A stretch of DNA of 64,000 bases from Chryseobacterium gwangjuense (GCF_021311115.1 NZ_JAJTNP010000003.1:369732-433731), one strand, 5' to 3'. Shown: positions 26,995 through 35,479, counted from the stretch's first letter. Program-made: numbers and translations. The notes: a model not told the origin generated them from the letters alone.

Positions 26995-27294
26995 TTATAA
27001 TTCGTTTTCCAGGATCGATACAATCTTATCGATCACATCCTGCTTCTTTACTTTCTTTTCATAAACAGCTCTTGGCTCTGCAACAATATTTTGTTGTTTC
27101 TTGTCAAAAAGAGCGTAAAGGTCTAAATCGGGATGGGTTTCAATATACCATGCTAAAAAATTAAGAGGCATTGCGTTTTTTCCTGAGAAATAAAGCTGGA
27201 TAGATTGCGGTGTGACACCATAAGCTGCTGCGATCTCTTTCATGGTCTCTCCCTTCTCTTTGCTGTATTCTCTTATCTTCTGGTATATCTTCAT
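26995..27294 (-). CDS. XRE-type helix-turn-helix regulator
   Basis: 99 residues. The N-terminal HTH reads 'TMKEIAAAYGVTPQSIQLYF' and continues 'SGKNAMPLNFLAWY'. The C-terminal third is charged and may mediate dimerization. It is probably a transcriptional repressor. It is divergent from the 76-residue gene at 27444. The gap between them holds a perfect promoter and a short palindrome (27389-27403) that could be its operator. Confidence 0.85.
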   Translation of the reverse strand: MKIYQKIREYSKEKGETMKEIAAAYGVTPQSIQLYFSGKNAMPLNFLAWYIETHPDLDLYALFDKKQQNIVAEPRAVYEKKVKKQDVIDKIVSILENEL

Positions 27295-27348
27295 ATTAAA
27301 TAATTTTTTTCAATCAAAACAATTATATATTGATAAAACAATGATTTG

Positions 27349-27403
27349 TTGTTTGTTTGATAGATAATTGTATATTTGTCTTGTCGGATTGATTTGCGAT
27401 CAA
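27349..27403 (+). promoter_or_regulatory. Promoter and palindrome between XRE gene and 27444 gene
   Basis: TTG (27349-27351), exactly 19 bp, then TATATTTG (27371-27378) form a perfect Bacteroidota promoter. TTGATTTGCGATCAA (27389-27403) is a 5-5-5 inverted repeat just after the expected start site, a good repressor position. Confidence 0.6.
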
Positions 27404-27443
27404 ACACAAAATTACGAAAAAAGTTAAACAAAATTATTTCATT

Positions 27444-27674
27444 ATGGGCAAATTTGAGACCACTCACGATCAGAAAATCATTAATGAAAAATATGATTTC
27501 ATTAAACAATGGTTACCGGTACATTATACAAGTTCAGTAAATTTTATCCTAAAAGAAGATAAGAAAAAGCCTGAATATATACGACAGGTGAAAAATAGAA
27601 CGATTTACGACGAAAGAATAATGGATGCTCTTTACAAAGTGGCTTTATTCAATAAACTACAAACGGGAACCTGA
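27444..27674 (+). CDS. Small basic protein, unknown
   Basis: 76 residues, ATG start, with a well-placed promoter at 27349-27378. It is rich in lysine and tyrosine ('NEKYDFIKQWLPVHYTSSVN', 'KKPEYIRQVKNRT') with no recognised motif. Its partner in the divergent layout is the XRE regulator, an arrangement common in small phage- or plasmid-derived loci. Function not inferred. Confidence 0.6.
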   Translation: MGKFETTHDQKIINEKYDFIKQWLPVHYTSSVNFILKEDKKKPEYIRQVKNRTIYDERIMDALYKVALFNKLQTGT

Positions 27675-27844
27675 AATTGATATGCTCTGCAATCTAATCA
27701 GGAATACTAGCCTCAAAACACAGTTTTATAGGTAAGGTATCTCCTGAAAAACACAAAGAACTTTTTGAGGTATGAAGTTATGGTTATTAATTTTTAACCA
27801 TCCTACACCTGTCTATCCCGTTTTAATTTTAACACAATATAAGT

Positions 27845-28027
27845 ATGGAAGAAAAGAGTATTGTAATTACAGAGTGTTTTAAATGTGGAACACGATACCA
27901 AAACCATTTCAGTGCATCTCCCTGTTGCAGGTCTATCATGATGAAAGTGAATGAAAAAGGTGAACGCACAACAATCACTTATCTAAGGTCACTTTTTGTT
28001 CTCAGATCAGAAGAATCAAAAAATTAA
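27845..28027 (+). CDS. Small protein with zinc-ribbon-like cysteines
   Basis: 60 residues. Cysteines occur as 'ECFKCGTRY' and 'SPCCRSI', a spacing that could coordinate one zinc. The C-terminal half is basic. No family recognised. It lies downstream of the 27444 gene, separated by 170 bp in which I see no other feature. Confidence 0.5.
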   Translation: MEEKSIVITECFKCGTRYQNHFSASPCCRSIMMKVNEKGERTTITYLRSLFVLRSEESKN

Positions 28028-28103
28028 AAAAAAAATAAACTAAAGGCAATAAAATGAAGCCTTATGTGTTTTTAAATAAGTTTTAACACCAAAAAAATAA
28101 AAA

Positions 28104-28400
28104 TTGAAAAGGCTTGCAAAAAAATTTAACTCTTTAGTAGGTAAAACCAAGAACGAAATCATTTCAAAATTTGGAAATACTTATGTGTATTCTGAGAATG
28201 TACTCTATTACACATTCAATCGAACATGGTTTACCAAAGGAATTACCTTATCTGTGAAATTCGACAGAAATGACAAAGTGAAAAAAATCGATATTCTTGA
28301 AAATGACAAAGCTATACTTCCTTATATTTTTAGTTTGTCTGATTCATCCAATTCTTATAAAATGATGGATCATGCTCAACAGACTGGAAAAGGATGGTAG
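28104..28400 (+). CDS. Small protein resembling a BamE/SmpA-type fold
   Basis: 98 residues from a TTG start. The pattern 'LVGKTKNEIISKFGNTYVYS' followed by an aromatic strand and 'LSVKFDRNDKVKKIDI' resembles the two-helix, three-strand BamE/SmpA fold, where the same order of G-x-T, FG and 'F-x-x-N-x-K-V' occurs. There is no signal peptide, so an envelope role is unlikely. It may have come with the small XRE locus. Low confidence in fold and start. Confidence 0.5.
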   Translation: MKRLAKKFNSLVGKTKNEIISKFGNTYVYSENVLYYTFNRTWFTKGITLSVKFDRNDKVKKIDILENDKAILPYIFSLSDSSNSYKMMDHAQQTGKGW

Positions 28401-28450
28401 CACTGACGAGAAGTAATTTGAATCCAAATTAACATTCTGGAATAAACAAA

Positions 28451-28478
28451 AATCCCTTTCCGAAAAAAGAAAGGGATT
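28451..28478 (-). terminator. Terminator of the ferritin-like operon
   Basis: AATCCCTTTC/GAAAGGGATT stem; read on the minus strand it is followed by a T-rich tail, 20 bp after the stop of the ferritin-like gene. Confidence 0.75.
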
Positions 28479-28498
28479 ACAACTAAATTACGAAAAAG

Positions 28499-29314
28499 CT
28501 ATACAATAAACAAAGATGCGATTGCCTGAGCATCACTTCCTGTAAGAATCTCATCGTAAGCCGCAGATCCTGCTGTTGCTCCAAATTTTGTAGACGTATT
28601 GAAACCTGCTTGGTTGATATTATCTTCTCCGGCATATACAGGATTGGTTGCAGAAGGCATATTTCCTCCATTGGCAAGTTCTATCCAGCCTTTGTTGGCT
28701 CTCATTCTTCGTACCTGTGAAGCGTGTCTTGCTTCCACAGAATGTATTTGTAATGCAGCTTGTAAAACTACTTTATTAGACATTACGTTTCCCGCCTGTC
28801 CTTTGTAAGCTCTTACTCCAGTATCTTCAAAAGCCTGAGCAAGAATTAAAAACTGATTATAATCTGTAAAAGGAGTAAAATTTCCTCCAGCTGTAAAATC
28901 AAAAGTGGGTTTTGCTCCCGGAGTTACCCCTAAAGAGGTCAAAGTATTCTTTAAAAAGGTGACGTGAGCAGATTCATGTTTCGAAATCTGCATAAAAACA
29001 ACTCTGTCAGCTGAAGGAATCAACGTTCCTGCTGCCAAACCCATGGCGTAGTATTCGTTTTCAAGATATTCCAGTATCAAAGCCAATTGTAGGGCATCCG
29101 TTAAAACAGTTTTAAAAAATGGAGTATTGGTGATGGAAACTGTAGTTTCTGCTTTTGCAGGAGTAGTCATTAGTGCTCCCAGACCAAAAGGAACGGCAGC
29201 AGCTGCTGCTTTTTTTCCGAATCCTGAAATATCAGTTAATGCATCTAATCTTGAAGCTTCCTTAGTGAAAAATTTATCATCAGAAAGCTTATCGAGTAAT
29301 TTAAGAATGTTCAT
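28499..29314 (-). CDS. Ferritin-like domain protein (second gene of pair)
   Basis: 271 residues. A hydrophobic segment near residues 35-55 ('AAAAAVPFGLGALMTTPAKA') could be a signal sequence after an unusually long N-region. Four-helix ferritin-like elements carry carboxylate/His motifs: 'ALILEYLENEYYAMGLAAG', 'ISKHESAHVTFLKNTL', 'AQAFEDTGVRAYKGQ' and 'IHSVEARHASQVRRMR'. These match the ferritin-like proteins often found in Bacteroidota pairs. Iron binding is suggested but oxidase activity is unproven. It lies 28 bp downstream of a paralogue on the same strand. Confidence 0.88.
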   Translation of the reverse strand: MNILKLLDKLSDDKFFTKEASRLDALTDISGFGKKAAAAAVPFGLGALMTTPAKAETTVSITNTPFFKTVLTDALQLALILEYLENEYYAMGLAAGTLIPSADRVVFMQISKHESAHVTFLKNTLTSLGVTPGAKPTFDFTAGGNFTPFTDYNQFLILAQAFEDTGVRAYKGQAGNVMSNKVVLQAALQIHSVEARHASQVRRMRANKGWIELANGGNMPSATNPVYAGEDNINQAGFNTSTKFGATAGSAAYDEILTGSDAQAIASLFIV

Positions 29315-29342
29315 AATGTACTTTTTTGAAGATGAATACGAG

Positions 29343-30053
29343 TTAAATAATTCCTTGCTCTTTCCAGGTGAAAGGAGTTTTGATAAATCCTCCCGCAGCT
29401 GCTACAATGTCTTTGGGTTCTTTGGCAAGATCCAGTCCGTTGGCATCAATTACATCATCACCCGAAAACGCTGCCGTTCCAGGGTTGATCAGATTTCTGA
29501 TGGCTGAAGCATGTCTCGCTTCAACAGAAACGATTTTCCCTGCGATCACTAAATACTCCGGATTTGTTATGAATTTTCCGGCACCGTTGTAGGCTGCAAC
29601 TCCTGTGTCTTCCAAAGCTTTTGCGGTGGCAAGTACAGAACTTCGATCGTTAAAATTTACATTAGGATATTGGAATTCCAAGGTGGGCAAAACATTTGAA
29701 GTTGCTCCACTGATGGCGGCTTTAAAAAAATCTCTGTGAATGACTTCGTGATGATAAAGGTCTGTGAAGATCTGCATTTCTATACTTGAAATCCCTGAAT
29801 AGAAATTATTCACGACTTTAGTGTAAAAATCGGCTTCCAACTGTTCCAGTGCATAGGCGTAATTCAAAACACCTACATCACCCATTCCCAAATCGAAAAT
29901 GGTATTATTTTCCATCAAATCATAGTCGGTGTCATTACAGCCAATCAGGGTAAGTCCTGCCATTGCCAAGCCGACACCGCTTAATTTCAAAAAATTTCGT
30001 CTGCCAGTATCAAGACTTGTACCCTGATTGGAGACATTAATCGTTGTTTTCAT
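29343..30053 (-). CDS. Ferritin-like domain protein with Tat signal
   Basis: 236 residues. A twin-arginine motif 'GRRNFLKLSGVGLAMAG' is followed by a lipobox-like 'LIGCND', so the protein is probably exported folded and may be lipidated. Ferritin-like helices show 'YALEQLEADFYTKVV', 'YHHEVIHRDFF', 'AKALEDTGVAAYNG' and 'IVSVEARHASAIRNL'. It is paralogous to the next gene and probably co-transcribed with it. Export through Tat fits a metalloprotein that acquires its metal in the cytosol; this is inference. Confidence 0.9.
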   Translation of the reverse strand: MKTTINVSNQGTSLDTGRRNFLKLSGVGLAMAGLTLIGCNDTDYDLMENNTIFDLGMGDVGVLNYAYALEQLEADFYTKVVNNFYSGISSIEMQIFTDLYHHEVIHRDFFKAAISGATSNVLPTLEFQYPNVNFNDRSSVLATAKALEDTGVAAYNGAGKFITNPEYLVIAGKIVSVEARHASAIRNLINPGTAAFSGDDVIDANGLDLAKEPKDIVAAAGGFIKTPFTWKEQGII

Positions 30054-30097
30054 AATAGTATTCTTTTAGTGTTAGGTAATTTGTTTAAAAAAGAAAA

Positions 30098-30123
30098 AAC
30101 AGCATAAATTTTTATGCTGTTTG
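30098..30123 (-). terminator. Terminator of the fasciclin gene
   Basis: AAACAGCATAAA/TTTATGCTGTTT stem with a T-rich tail on the minus strand, just after the fasciclin stop. Confidence 0.75.
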
Positions 30124-30136
30124 AAAAACTTAAAAA

Positions 30137-30706
30137 TTATGGCATCAACACCGTATCAATCACATGAATAACTCCGTTGGATTGGTTTACATCCGCTATG
30201 GTCACTTTGGCATCATTTCCTTTAGTATCTCTTACATACAGATTTTTTCCTTTAGTCCAGAAAGTAAGATTTTCACCTTCGACTGTTTTCATCATTGCTT
30301 TTCCGCCTTTAGCTTTTACAGCTGCCCAGATTTCTTTAGCATTATATTTTCCGGCAAGAACATGATACGTTAAAATTTTAGTCAACATGGGTTTATTTTC
30401 TGGTTTTACTAAATTCTCAACAGTTCCTTTGGGAAGCTTTGCAAAAGCCTCATCGGTAGGTGCTAAAACGGTGAAAGGTCCTTTTCCTTGCAGGGTTTCT
30501 ACAAGTCCGGCTGCCTTTACGGTTGCTACCAATGTTTTGTGATCTTTAGAATTCACTGCATTCTCGATAATATTTTTAGAAGGATACATAGCGGCACCAC
30601 CTACCATTACTGTTTTTTCCTTCATACTCTGTGCTGAAACATTTCCACTGAAAGCAAAAGAAAGAGCGATCATTCCTAAAACTGCGATTTTTGACGTTGT
30701 ACTCAT
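30137..30706 (-). CDS. Secreted fasciclin-domain protein
   Basis: 189 residues with a signal peptide ending near 'SGNVSAQS'. Single FAS1 domain with 'GPFTVLAPTDEAFAKLPKGT' (H1 region), 'LTYHVLAGKY' and 'NGVIHVIDTVLMP' (H2 region). FAS1 domains mediate adhesion or protein-protein contacts outside the cell. It belongs to a group with ferritin-like proteins and an ECF sigma pair, an association suggestive of common control. It diverges from the sigma factor gene. Confidence 0.93.
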   Translation of the reverse strand: MSTTSKIAVLGMIALSFAFSGNVSAQSMKEKTVMVGGAAMYPSKNIIENAVNSKDHKTLVATVKAAGLVETLQGKGPFTVLAPTDEAFAKLPKGTVENLVKPENKPMLTKILTYHVLAGKYNAKEIWAAVKAKGGKAMMKTVEGENLTFWTKGKNLYVRDTKGNDAKVTIADVNQSNGVIHVIDTVLMP

Positions 30707-30945
30707 TGCTGTAATTTTTTAATTGTTATTGAATTTGATTTTGTTCTTAAAACCATTTACGAGCTATGATGTAATTCGGTTTTAAAATTTTAATTAAAAA
30801 TCACAATGTTTTGAAAATCAATTGATTAATTTTTGTTTTTAGAATGAAAAGAATATTTTGAATTAATAATTTGTTAATGTTTCGTTTAAATTATTTGATA
30901 ATTGAAAGAATTTTTAAAATTTGTTTGCCATTAATTTTATTTCAT

Positions 30946-30953
30946 TACATTTG
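30946..30953 (+). promoter_or_regulatory. -7 box of the ECF sigma operon
   Basis: TACATTTG matches TAnnTTTG, and a TTTG ends 18 bp upstream at 30927. Transcription would begin near 30958-30960, only about a dozen bases before the sigma reading frame starts. Confidence 0.5.
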
Positions 30954-30971
30954 GCTTGAAAAATATCCATT

Positions 30972-31520
30972 ATTAAAACAATTTACTCCGAAGAGCAACT
31001 CGTCGTTTTACTGAAAGAAAAAAACGAAACCGGTTTTCATTATTTATATGATCATTATTCCGGTGCGTTGTATGGGGTGATTCTTCGAATTGTTAATTCT
31101 AAAGAATATACGGAAGAGATTATTCAGGATGTTTTCGTTAAAATCTGGAATTCCGTTCATCAATATGATTCTTCAAAAGGAAGATTTTATACTTGGATGA
31201 TTAATATAGCAAGGAATACAGCGATAGATTATTTAAAATCAAAAGGTTTTCAAAACGAATTGAAAAACCAACCGCTTCCGGATTTCGTATATAATTCTAA
31301 AGAACTTTCAACGACCAATAATTCCTCGGATTATATAGGATTTAACAATGTTCTTGAAAGTCTGGATGTTGACAAACAGGAACTTATCGATCTCGCCTAT
31401 TATCAGGGATATACTCAAAATGAAATATCCGATAAACTGAAAATACCGCTGGGAACGGTAAAAACCAAGATGCGGAATGCTCTTATGAAATTAAAAGATT
31501 TGCTAAAAGAATACCAATAA
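30972..31520 (+). CDS. ECF-type RNA polymerase sigma factor, non-canonical start
   Basis: The sigma-70 fold extends upstream of any ATG. Conserved N-terminal sequence ('EEQLVVLLKEKN', 'FHYLYDHYSGALY') is encoded from about 30981, while the in-frame stop at 30957 leaves only ATA or ATT codons (30963, 30969, 30972, 30981) as starts; the first TTG at 31068 would remove part of region 2. I give 30972 (ATT) as a provisional start. Region 2 has 'VFVKIWNSVHQYDSSKGRFY' and region 4 has 'YYQGYTQNEISDKLKIP'. It probably acts with the anti-sigma factor encoded one base downstream. The start is uncertain, the family is not. Confidence 0.85.
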   Translation: MKTIYSEEQLVVLLKEKNETGFHYLYDHYSGALYGVILRIVNSKEYTEEIIQDVFVKIWNSVHQYDSSKGRFYTWMINIARNTAIDYLKSKGFQNELKNQPLPDFVYNSKELSTTNNSSDYIGFNNVLESLDVDKQELIDLAYYQGYTQNEISDKLKIPLGTVKTKMRNALMKLKDLLKEYQ

Positions 31521-31521
31521 A

Positions 31522-32331
31522 TTGAACACTAAAGAATACATATCATCCGGAATTATAGAATCTTATATTCTAGGTCTTGCTTCTCCAGAAGAGGCAGGGA
31601 TTTTGGAGTGTGTGATGAAGAACAATGCAGAAGTAAAGGCAGCTCTTGAAGAAGCGCAAAAAACATTGGAAGACCTTGCTACTGCACAGGCAGTGACACC
31701 TCCGGCAGATTTAAAATCAAAGATTTGGAATAAAATTCAACAAGAACAAACTGCTGAACAAATACAACCTGTTGTTTCAACGGATATTCCTGCTGCAAAA
31801 CCTCAGGAAGAAATTAAAATTCAGGGAAATAGTAATTGGAAGGCATTTGCGATGGCGGCTTCAGTATTGTTTTTAGTAAGTGTTGCCGGAAATCTTTTCT
31901 GGATGAATAACCAATCTAAAACCAGAGCAGAAATTGCAAAAATGCAGACTGAGAAAAAAACTCAGGATGTTGTTCTACAGAAAATGAATCAGAAAATGGA
32001 AATGATTTCCAATCCTGATATGAAAATGGTAATGCTGAAAGGGGTAGAAAAACACACAGATTCCAAAGCAATGGTTTTCTGGAATACCAAAACAAAAGAA
32101 GTATACCTGAATGCTGAAAGTTTACCAAAAGCTCCTGAAGGAATGCAATATCAGCTGTGGGCAATCGCAGACGGAAAACCAGTGAATGCAGGAATGTATA
32201 CAGAAGAGAAAGACAGTAAAATTGTACTTGCTAATATTCCTAAAGCTCAGGCTTTCGCTATTACATTAGAAAAGCAGGGTGGGAGTGATGTTCCTACTAT
32301 GGAAAATATGTATGTGATGGGTGGAGTTTAA
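31522..32331 (+). CDS. RskA-like anti-sigma factor
   Basis: 269 residues from a TTG start one base after the sigma stop, so the two are translationally linked. The N-terminal part has a zinc-less anti-sigma-like helical region ('SSGIIESYILGLASPEEAGI'). A single transmembrane helix ('AMAASVLFLVSVAGNLFW') and a periplasmic RskA-type domain ('PEGMQYQLWAIADGKPVNAG', 'FAITLEKQGGSDVP') follow. It would hold the sigma factor at the membrane and release it on an envelope signal. The following terminator ends at 32399, next to the element's left end. Confidence 0.9.
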   Translation: MNTKEYISSGIIESYILGLASPEEAGILECVMKNNAEVKAALEEAQKTLEDLATAQAVTPPADLKSKIWNKIQQEQTAEQIQPVVSTDIPAAKPQEEIKIQGNSNWKAFAMAASVLFLVSVAGNLFWMNNQSKTRAEIAKMQTEKKTQDVVLQKMNQKMEMISNPDMKMVMLKGVEKHTDSKAMVFWNTKTKEVYLNAESLPKAPEGMQYQLWAIADGKPVNAGMYTEEKDSKIVLANIPKAQAFAITLEKQGGSDVPTMENMYVMGGV

Positions 32332-32368
32332 AAGGGATTGTAGAGTTTACAGAAAGAATATAAAAATA

Positions 32369-32399
32369 AAAAACCTCTGAGAAATCAGAGGTTTTTTTG
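32369..32399 (+). terminator. Terminator adjoining attL
   Basis: AACCTCTGA/TCAGAGGTT stem with a GAAA-type loop and seven T. Its right arm is part of the att repeat, so the arms are shared between the terminator and the recombination site. Confidence 0.8.
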
Positions 32400-32411
32400 T
32401 ACCCAGGACCG
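32385..32411. repeat. attL: left direct repeat of the integrated element
   Basis: This 27-bp stretch, TCAGAGG, seven T, then GTACCCAGGACCG, matches 53745-53770 with only one T different in the T run. The part GTACCCAGGACCG is the 3' end of the tRNA-Leu gene. Identity ends sharply after 32411. Confidence 0.9.
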
Positions 32412-32534
32412 AACTACCGTATATTTTTATTTAATTTTAATGTTCTTAAACTATCTAAATATCAGTATATTTGAATAGTGTAGAATTTTGAAATATAATT
32501 TTGTCTGATCTTTCATTCATTTAATTTCAAAATA

Positions 32535-32555
32535 AACCACCTTTTTAGCCACCCT
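32535..32555. promoter_or_regulatory. Left-end CCACC direct repeat (candidate recombinase or Xis site)
   Basis: Two RCCACC units start 12 bp apart (CCACC at 32537 and 32549), separated by TTTTT-AG. The same doublet, in the same orientation, occurs at 53692-53712 and, decayed, at 49667-49687. It lies 150 bp inside attL, just before the integrase gene. An arm-type or excisionase site is the simplest reading. Confidence 0.5.
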
Positions 32556-32584
32556 TTAATTTGTTTAATCTAGGTTTAATTGAA

Positions 32585-33808
32585 ATGAAAGTAAGTTTTG
32601 AATTAAGAAAAGAGAAAATTAATGCAAATGGATTAATACCTGTCCAGTTTGTTGTTAGAGCTGAAGGAGAAAGAATAAGGAAAAATGTAGGTGTTTCGGT
32701 ACTAGAAAAATATTGGAGCGGTTCCAGAGTTAAACCGAACGCTAAAAAAGAACCAAGTAATAATTATCAATTTTTGAATGATAAACTTCAGAAAGCTGAA
32801 GAGAAAATCAATGATATTTTTTTCTTTTTCCGGGCAAATAAGCTAGAGTTCTCCAAAGAACTATTCCTTAAGAAATATGATAGCGAAGAAGAAATTAAAA
32901 CTGCTCATTTTGACTTCTTTGATTGTTTTAAAGAATTTATTGAAAGTGGAAAACTTTCAAAAGCCTACAATACAACAAAAGCCCAAAATACGGTTAAAAA
33001 CTTTCTTGAAGAATTTCAAAATGACAAAAATTTCAAAATTGAATTCGACAGAATTGACGACTATTTTTTTGAAGAATTATCAAAATATTGTTTTTTTGAA
33101 AAGGAGATTAAAAATAACTACTTCGCTAAAATTATTGCTGTAATTAAAACAATGCTTCGATGGAGTATTAAAAAAGGCTATAACGAAAACCGCAAATTCG
33201 AAGATTTCAAAGCTTCAGAACATGATATCGATATCGTTTATCTGACTTTTGACGAACTGATGATTCTTTATAATAAAGAATTTGAAAGTGAGCGAATAAA
33301 CCATGTAAGAGATTTTTATTGTATGGGATGTTTTACAGGATTAAGATTTTCCGATCTTTCAAAGCTTCACCTGGCAAATATTTCTGAAGAACATATTATA
33401 CTATCAATCCAAAAAACGAAAACTCAAAATCATGCTATTAAACTTAATAAATACGCAAAAGAGATTTTGAATAAATATAAAGGTACTATTTACGAGCCAT
33501 TACCTCATATTTCATCTCAAAAATTCAATGAATACATAAAAGAATGTTGTGAGAAAGCAGATCTAACGCAACCTTTCACAATACACTGGTTTGTTGGCAA
33601 TCAAAAAAAATCATTGACCAAGCCAAAATGTAGATTTATTACAAGTCATACAGCCAGGAAAACATTTATCACAAACTCTCTTTTATTAGGAATGGAGCCG
33701 AAAGCAATTAAGAAAATAGCTAATATTAAAAAAGATGCTGTCTTAGATAAATATATGAAGGTTACAGAAGCATTTACTGATGATCAAATGGATAAAGCTT
33801 GGAAATAA
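32585..33808 (+). CDS. Tyrosine recombinase/integrase of the element
   Basis: 407 residues from the ATG at 32585 ('MKVSFELRKEKINANGLIPV'). The N-terminal arm-binding domain and a SAM-like core-binding domain precede the catalytic domain. Catalytic residues visible are Arg in 'FTGLRFSDLSKL', the H-x-x-R box in 'SHTARKTFITNSLLL', and the tyrosine in 'VLDKYMKVTEAF'. This is the Bacteroidota integrase type used by conjugative and mobilizable transposons. A TATATTTG box at 32466-32473 lies upstream. It sits beside attL and should excise and integrate at tRNA-Leu. Confidence 0.95.
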   Translation: MKVSFELRKEKINANGLIPVQFVVRAEGERIRKNVGVSVLEKYWSGSRVKPNAKKEPSNNYQFLNDKLQKAEEKINDIFFFFRANKLEFSKELFLKKYDSEEEIKTAHFDFFDCFKEFIESGKLSKAYNTTKAQNTVKNFLEEFQNDKNFKIEFDRIDDYFFEELSKYCFFEKEIKNNYFAKIIAVIKTMLRWSIKKGYNENRKFEDFKASEHDIDIVYLTFDELMILYNKEFESERINHVRDFYCMGCFTGLRFSDLSKLHLANISEEHIILSIQKTKTQNHAIKLNKYAKEILNKYKGTIYEPLPHISSQKFNEYIKECCEKADLTQPFTIHWFVGNQKKSLTKPKCRFITSHTARKTFITNSLLLGMEPKAIKKIANIKKDAVLDKYMKVTEAFTDDQMDKAWK

Positions 33809-33811
33809 GTT

Positions 33812-34831
33812 ATGATAATAAAAATATCGAATTTTAAGAATTTAAAAATTTCTGACTTTAAAAATCTATTAGATTTTACAGATAAAAATTTCAAAGCAGC
33901 ATATAAAGAATTAATTAGAATAAGGATTAGTGATAAGACTGATGTTTCAAAACTTAAAGAAAAACTTAATAAATTAAGATTATTAGAGTCATTTTATTTA
34001 TTGAATTTATGTTTACCTTTAAAAGAATATGAAAATATTGATTTTCTGGTTTCATTATTTTTTCCTGCCGAATACGAAAACTTTAATGATGAAATAACAT
34101 TGGATTTCAAATCAAAATTTGATGTACTGAAAAAGCAGATTCTTAAGGAATCGAGACAAAAGAGCCCTCTATTTAAAAAAGAAGTAGTATTTAAAATGTT
34201 CATTTCTGAAAATCTGAAGAACATTGAAGCGCTACATCGAGCATTACTTAATATTCAATTATCAGGAATAGAATTAAAAAAAGAATATAGACTTTTATAT
34301 GAGCTATATGTTTACTTAAATAGATCTATTAATGCCAAAATTCCAAACTTCGAAGTAAATATTGAGAAATTTAAATGTAAAAACGTACATGAAATTGAAT
34401 TAGAAATCTTTACACAGTTCTGGAATGAAACTTTTCCAGATCTTCAAAAGAATACTTCTAACAAAAGGAATTTTAATCTAATTCTAGCACAATATATTTT
34501 TAGAGATTATTTTTTCAATAAAAGAGAAACTTTTGCAATCGACATTATTGCAAAGAATAATTATCTTCAGATATTTAGAGAACTAGATAAAGAAAACAAA
34601 TACTGGAAGCACCAACTTTGTTTATATATATATACACTATACTCTATGTCCTACATAAAAGCAAAGTCTAAAGATGAAATAGTCTATTTTTTAAACCTAA
34701 TTTTCAAAGGTTTTTATGGATTTTCATTTTCTTCAATTGAGTTAAACATTGAAAACTATACATATGACTCAACAAGTAGCGAATATAAAAAATGGGAAAA
34801 ATTTATTAAATCAGTTTTTAATTGCATTTAA
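33812..34831 (+). CDS. Element protein, unknown
   Basis: 339 residues starting 4 bp after the integrase stop, so translated from the same message. The protein is lysine- and aromatic-rich, strongly helical in look, and has no signal peptide or membrane segment. It contains no motif I can name. Its place between the integrase and the HTH excisionase-like gene suggests a role in recombination or element control, but nothing in the sequence confirms it. Confidence 0.6.
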   Translation: MIIKISNFKNLKISDFKNLLDFTDKNFKAAYKELIRIRISDKTDVSKLKEKLNKLRLLESFYLLNLCLPLKEYENIDFLVSLFFPAEYENFNDEITLDFKSKFDVLKKQILKESRQKSPLFKKEVVFKMFISENLKNIEALHRALLNIQLSGIELKKEYRLLYELYVYLNRSINAKIPNFEVNIEKFKCKNVHEIELEIFTQFWNETFPDLQKNTSNKRNFNLILAQYIFRDYFFNKRETFAIDIIAKNNYLQIFRELDKENKYWKHQLCLYIYTLYSMSYIKAKSKDEIVYFLNLIFKGFYGFSFSSIELNIENYTYDSTSSEYKKWEKFIKSVFNCI

Positions 34832-34929
34832 AGAATTGTAAATCAATATTATACAGAAATAAAAAATTACCCCAAAAAAAGCTTGTCATTTTTTCTCAGT
34901 TTTACAATGTTAATTTAAAACTAAATAAA

Positions 34930-35208
34930 ATGGCAATACAACTTTATTCCTATTCTAAAAATGACTTAGAAAAAGCCGTAGAGATTATCCTCTCTAAAGC
35001 AGAAAGTTTCATTATTCCTGGAAAAAAATCAGAAGAACAGCCGGAAGATCTTATTTCTCAAACTGAAGCTTCAAAATTCTTGCATGTTTCTTTGCCAACA
35101 ATCATTGACTGGAGAAAGAATAAAGATCTTCCCTACTATAATTTCAGTGGGAGATTTTACTATTCGAAAAAAGAGCTTCTAGAATACGGTAGAAGAAATC
35201 GTAAATAG
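34930..35208 (+). CDS. Helix-turn-helix protein, excisionase-like (HTH_17)
   Basis: 92 residues from the ATG at 34930. The longer open frame upstream begins inside the previous gene and is rejected. After an N-terminal helical region, a MerR/excisionase-type winged helix appears: 'LISQTEASKFLHVSLPTIID', then 'WRKNKDLPYYNFSGRFYYSK'. Such proteins in Bacteroidota elements act as excisionases or regulators of transfer. It precedes an 85-residue gene and the replication initiator by short gaps, so it is probably in one operon. Confidence 0.85.
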   Translation: MAIQLYSYSKNDLEKAVEIILSKAESFIIPGKKSEEQPEDLISQTEASKFLHVSLPTIIDWRKNKDLPYYNFSGRFYYSKKELLEYGRRNRK

Positions 35209-35219
35209 TCAAAATTGTA

Positions 35220-35477
35220 ATGAACGAATTACACAAACTGATTAAACAGCTAGATTCTTTACCTAATAATACAGCCAGGAAAGAATTTTTGAATTCTATT
35301 CAAAGAAATCCGGAACTATCAAGACACCATCTTCGGAGATTAGCTTGTAACATTTTGGTGCAGGAAAATTTCGTAGACAAATATTACAGAGAGAATTTTA
35401 GTGAAAGGTTAAAGAAATTATTTTCGAAAATAATTTCAATTTTCAAAAGTTTTTTTGAAGCATTAAAGAGAAATTAA
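35220..35477 (+). CDS. Small basic helical protein, unknown
   Basis: 85 residues, ATG start, 11 bp after the HTH gene stop and 2 bp before the replication-initiator frame. Lysine- and arginine-rich with predicted helices ('RHHLRRLACNILVQENF', 'ERLKKLFSKIISIF'). No family recognised. Its place suggests a role in replication control or maintenance, which is inference. Confidence 0.55.
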   Translation: MNELHKLIKQLDSLPNNTARKEFLNSIQRNPELSRHHLRRLACNILVQENFVDKYYRENFSERLKKLFSKIISIFKSFFEALKRN

Positions 35478-35479
35478 AA

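Noticed and set aside
27291-27509. Open minus-strand frame beside the XRE gene
   Set aside because: It covers the perfect plus-strand promoter and the start of the 27444 gene and has no typical protein composition.
30164-30373. Antisense open frame over the fasciclin gene
   Set aside because: It mirrors the codon pattern of the fasciclin gene, with no start signals or domain features.
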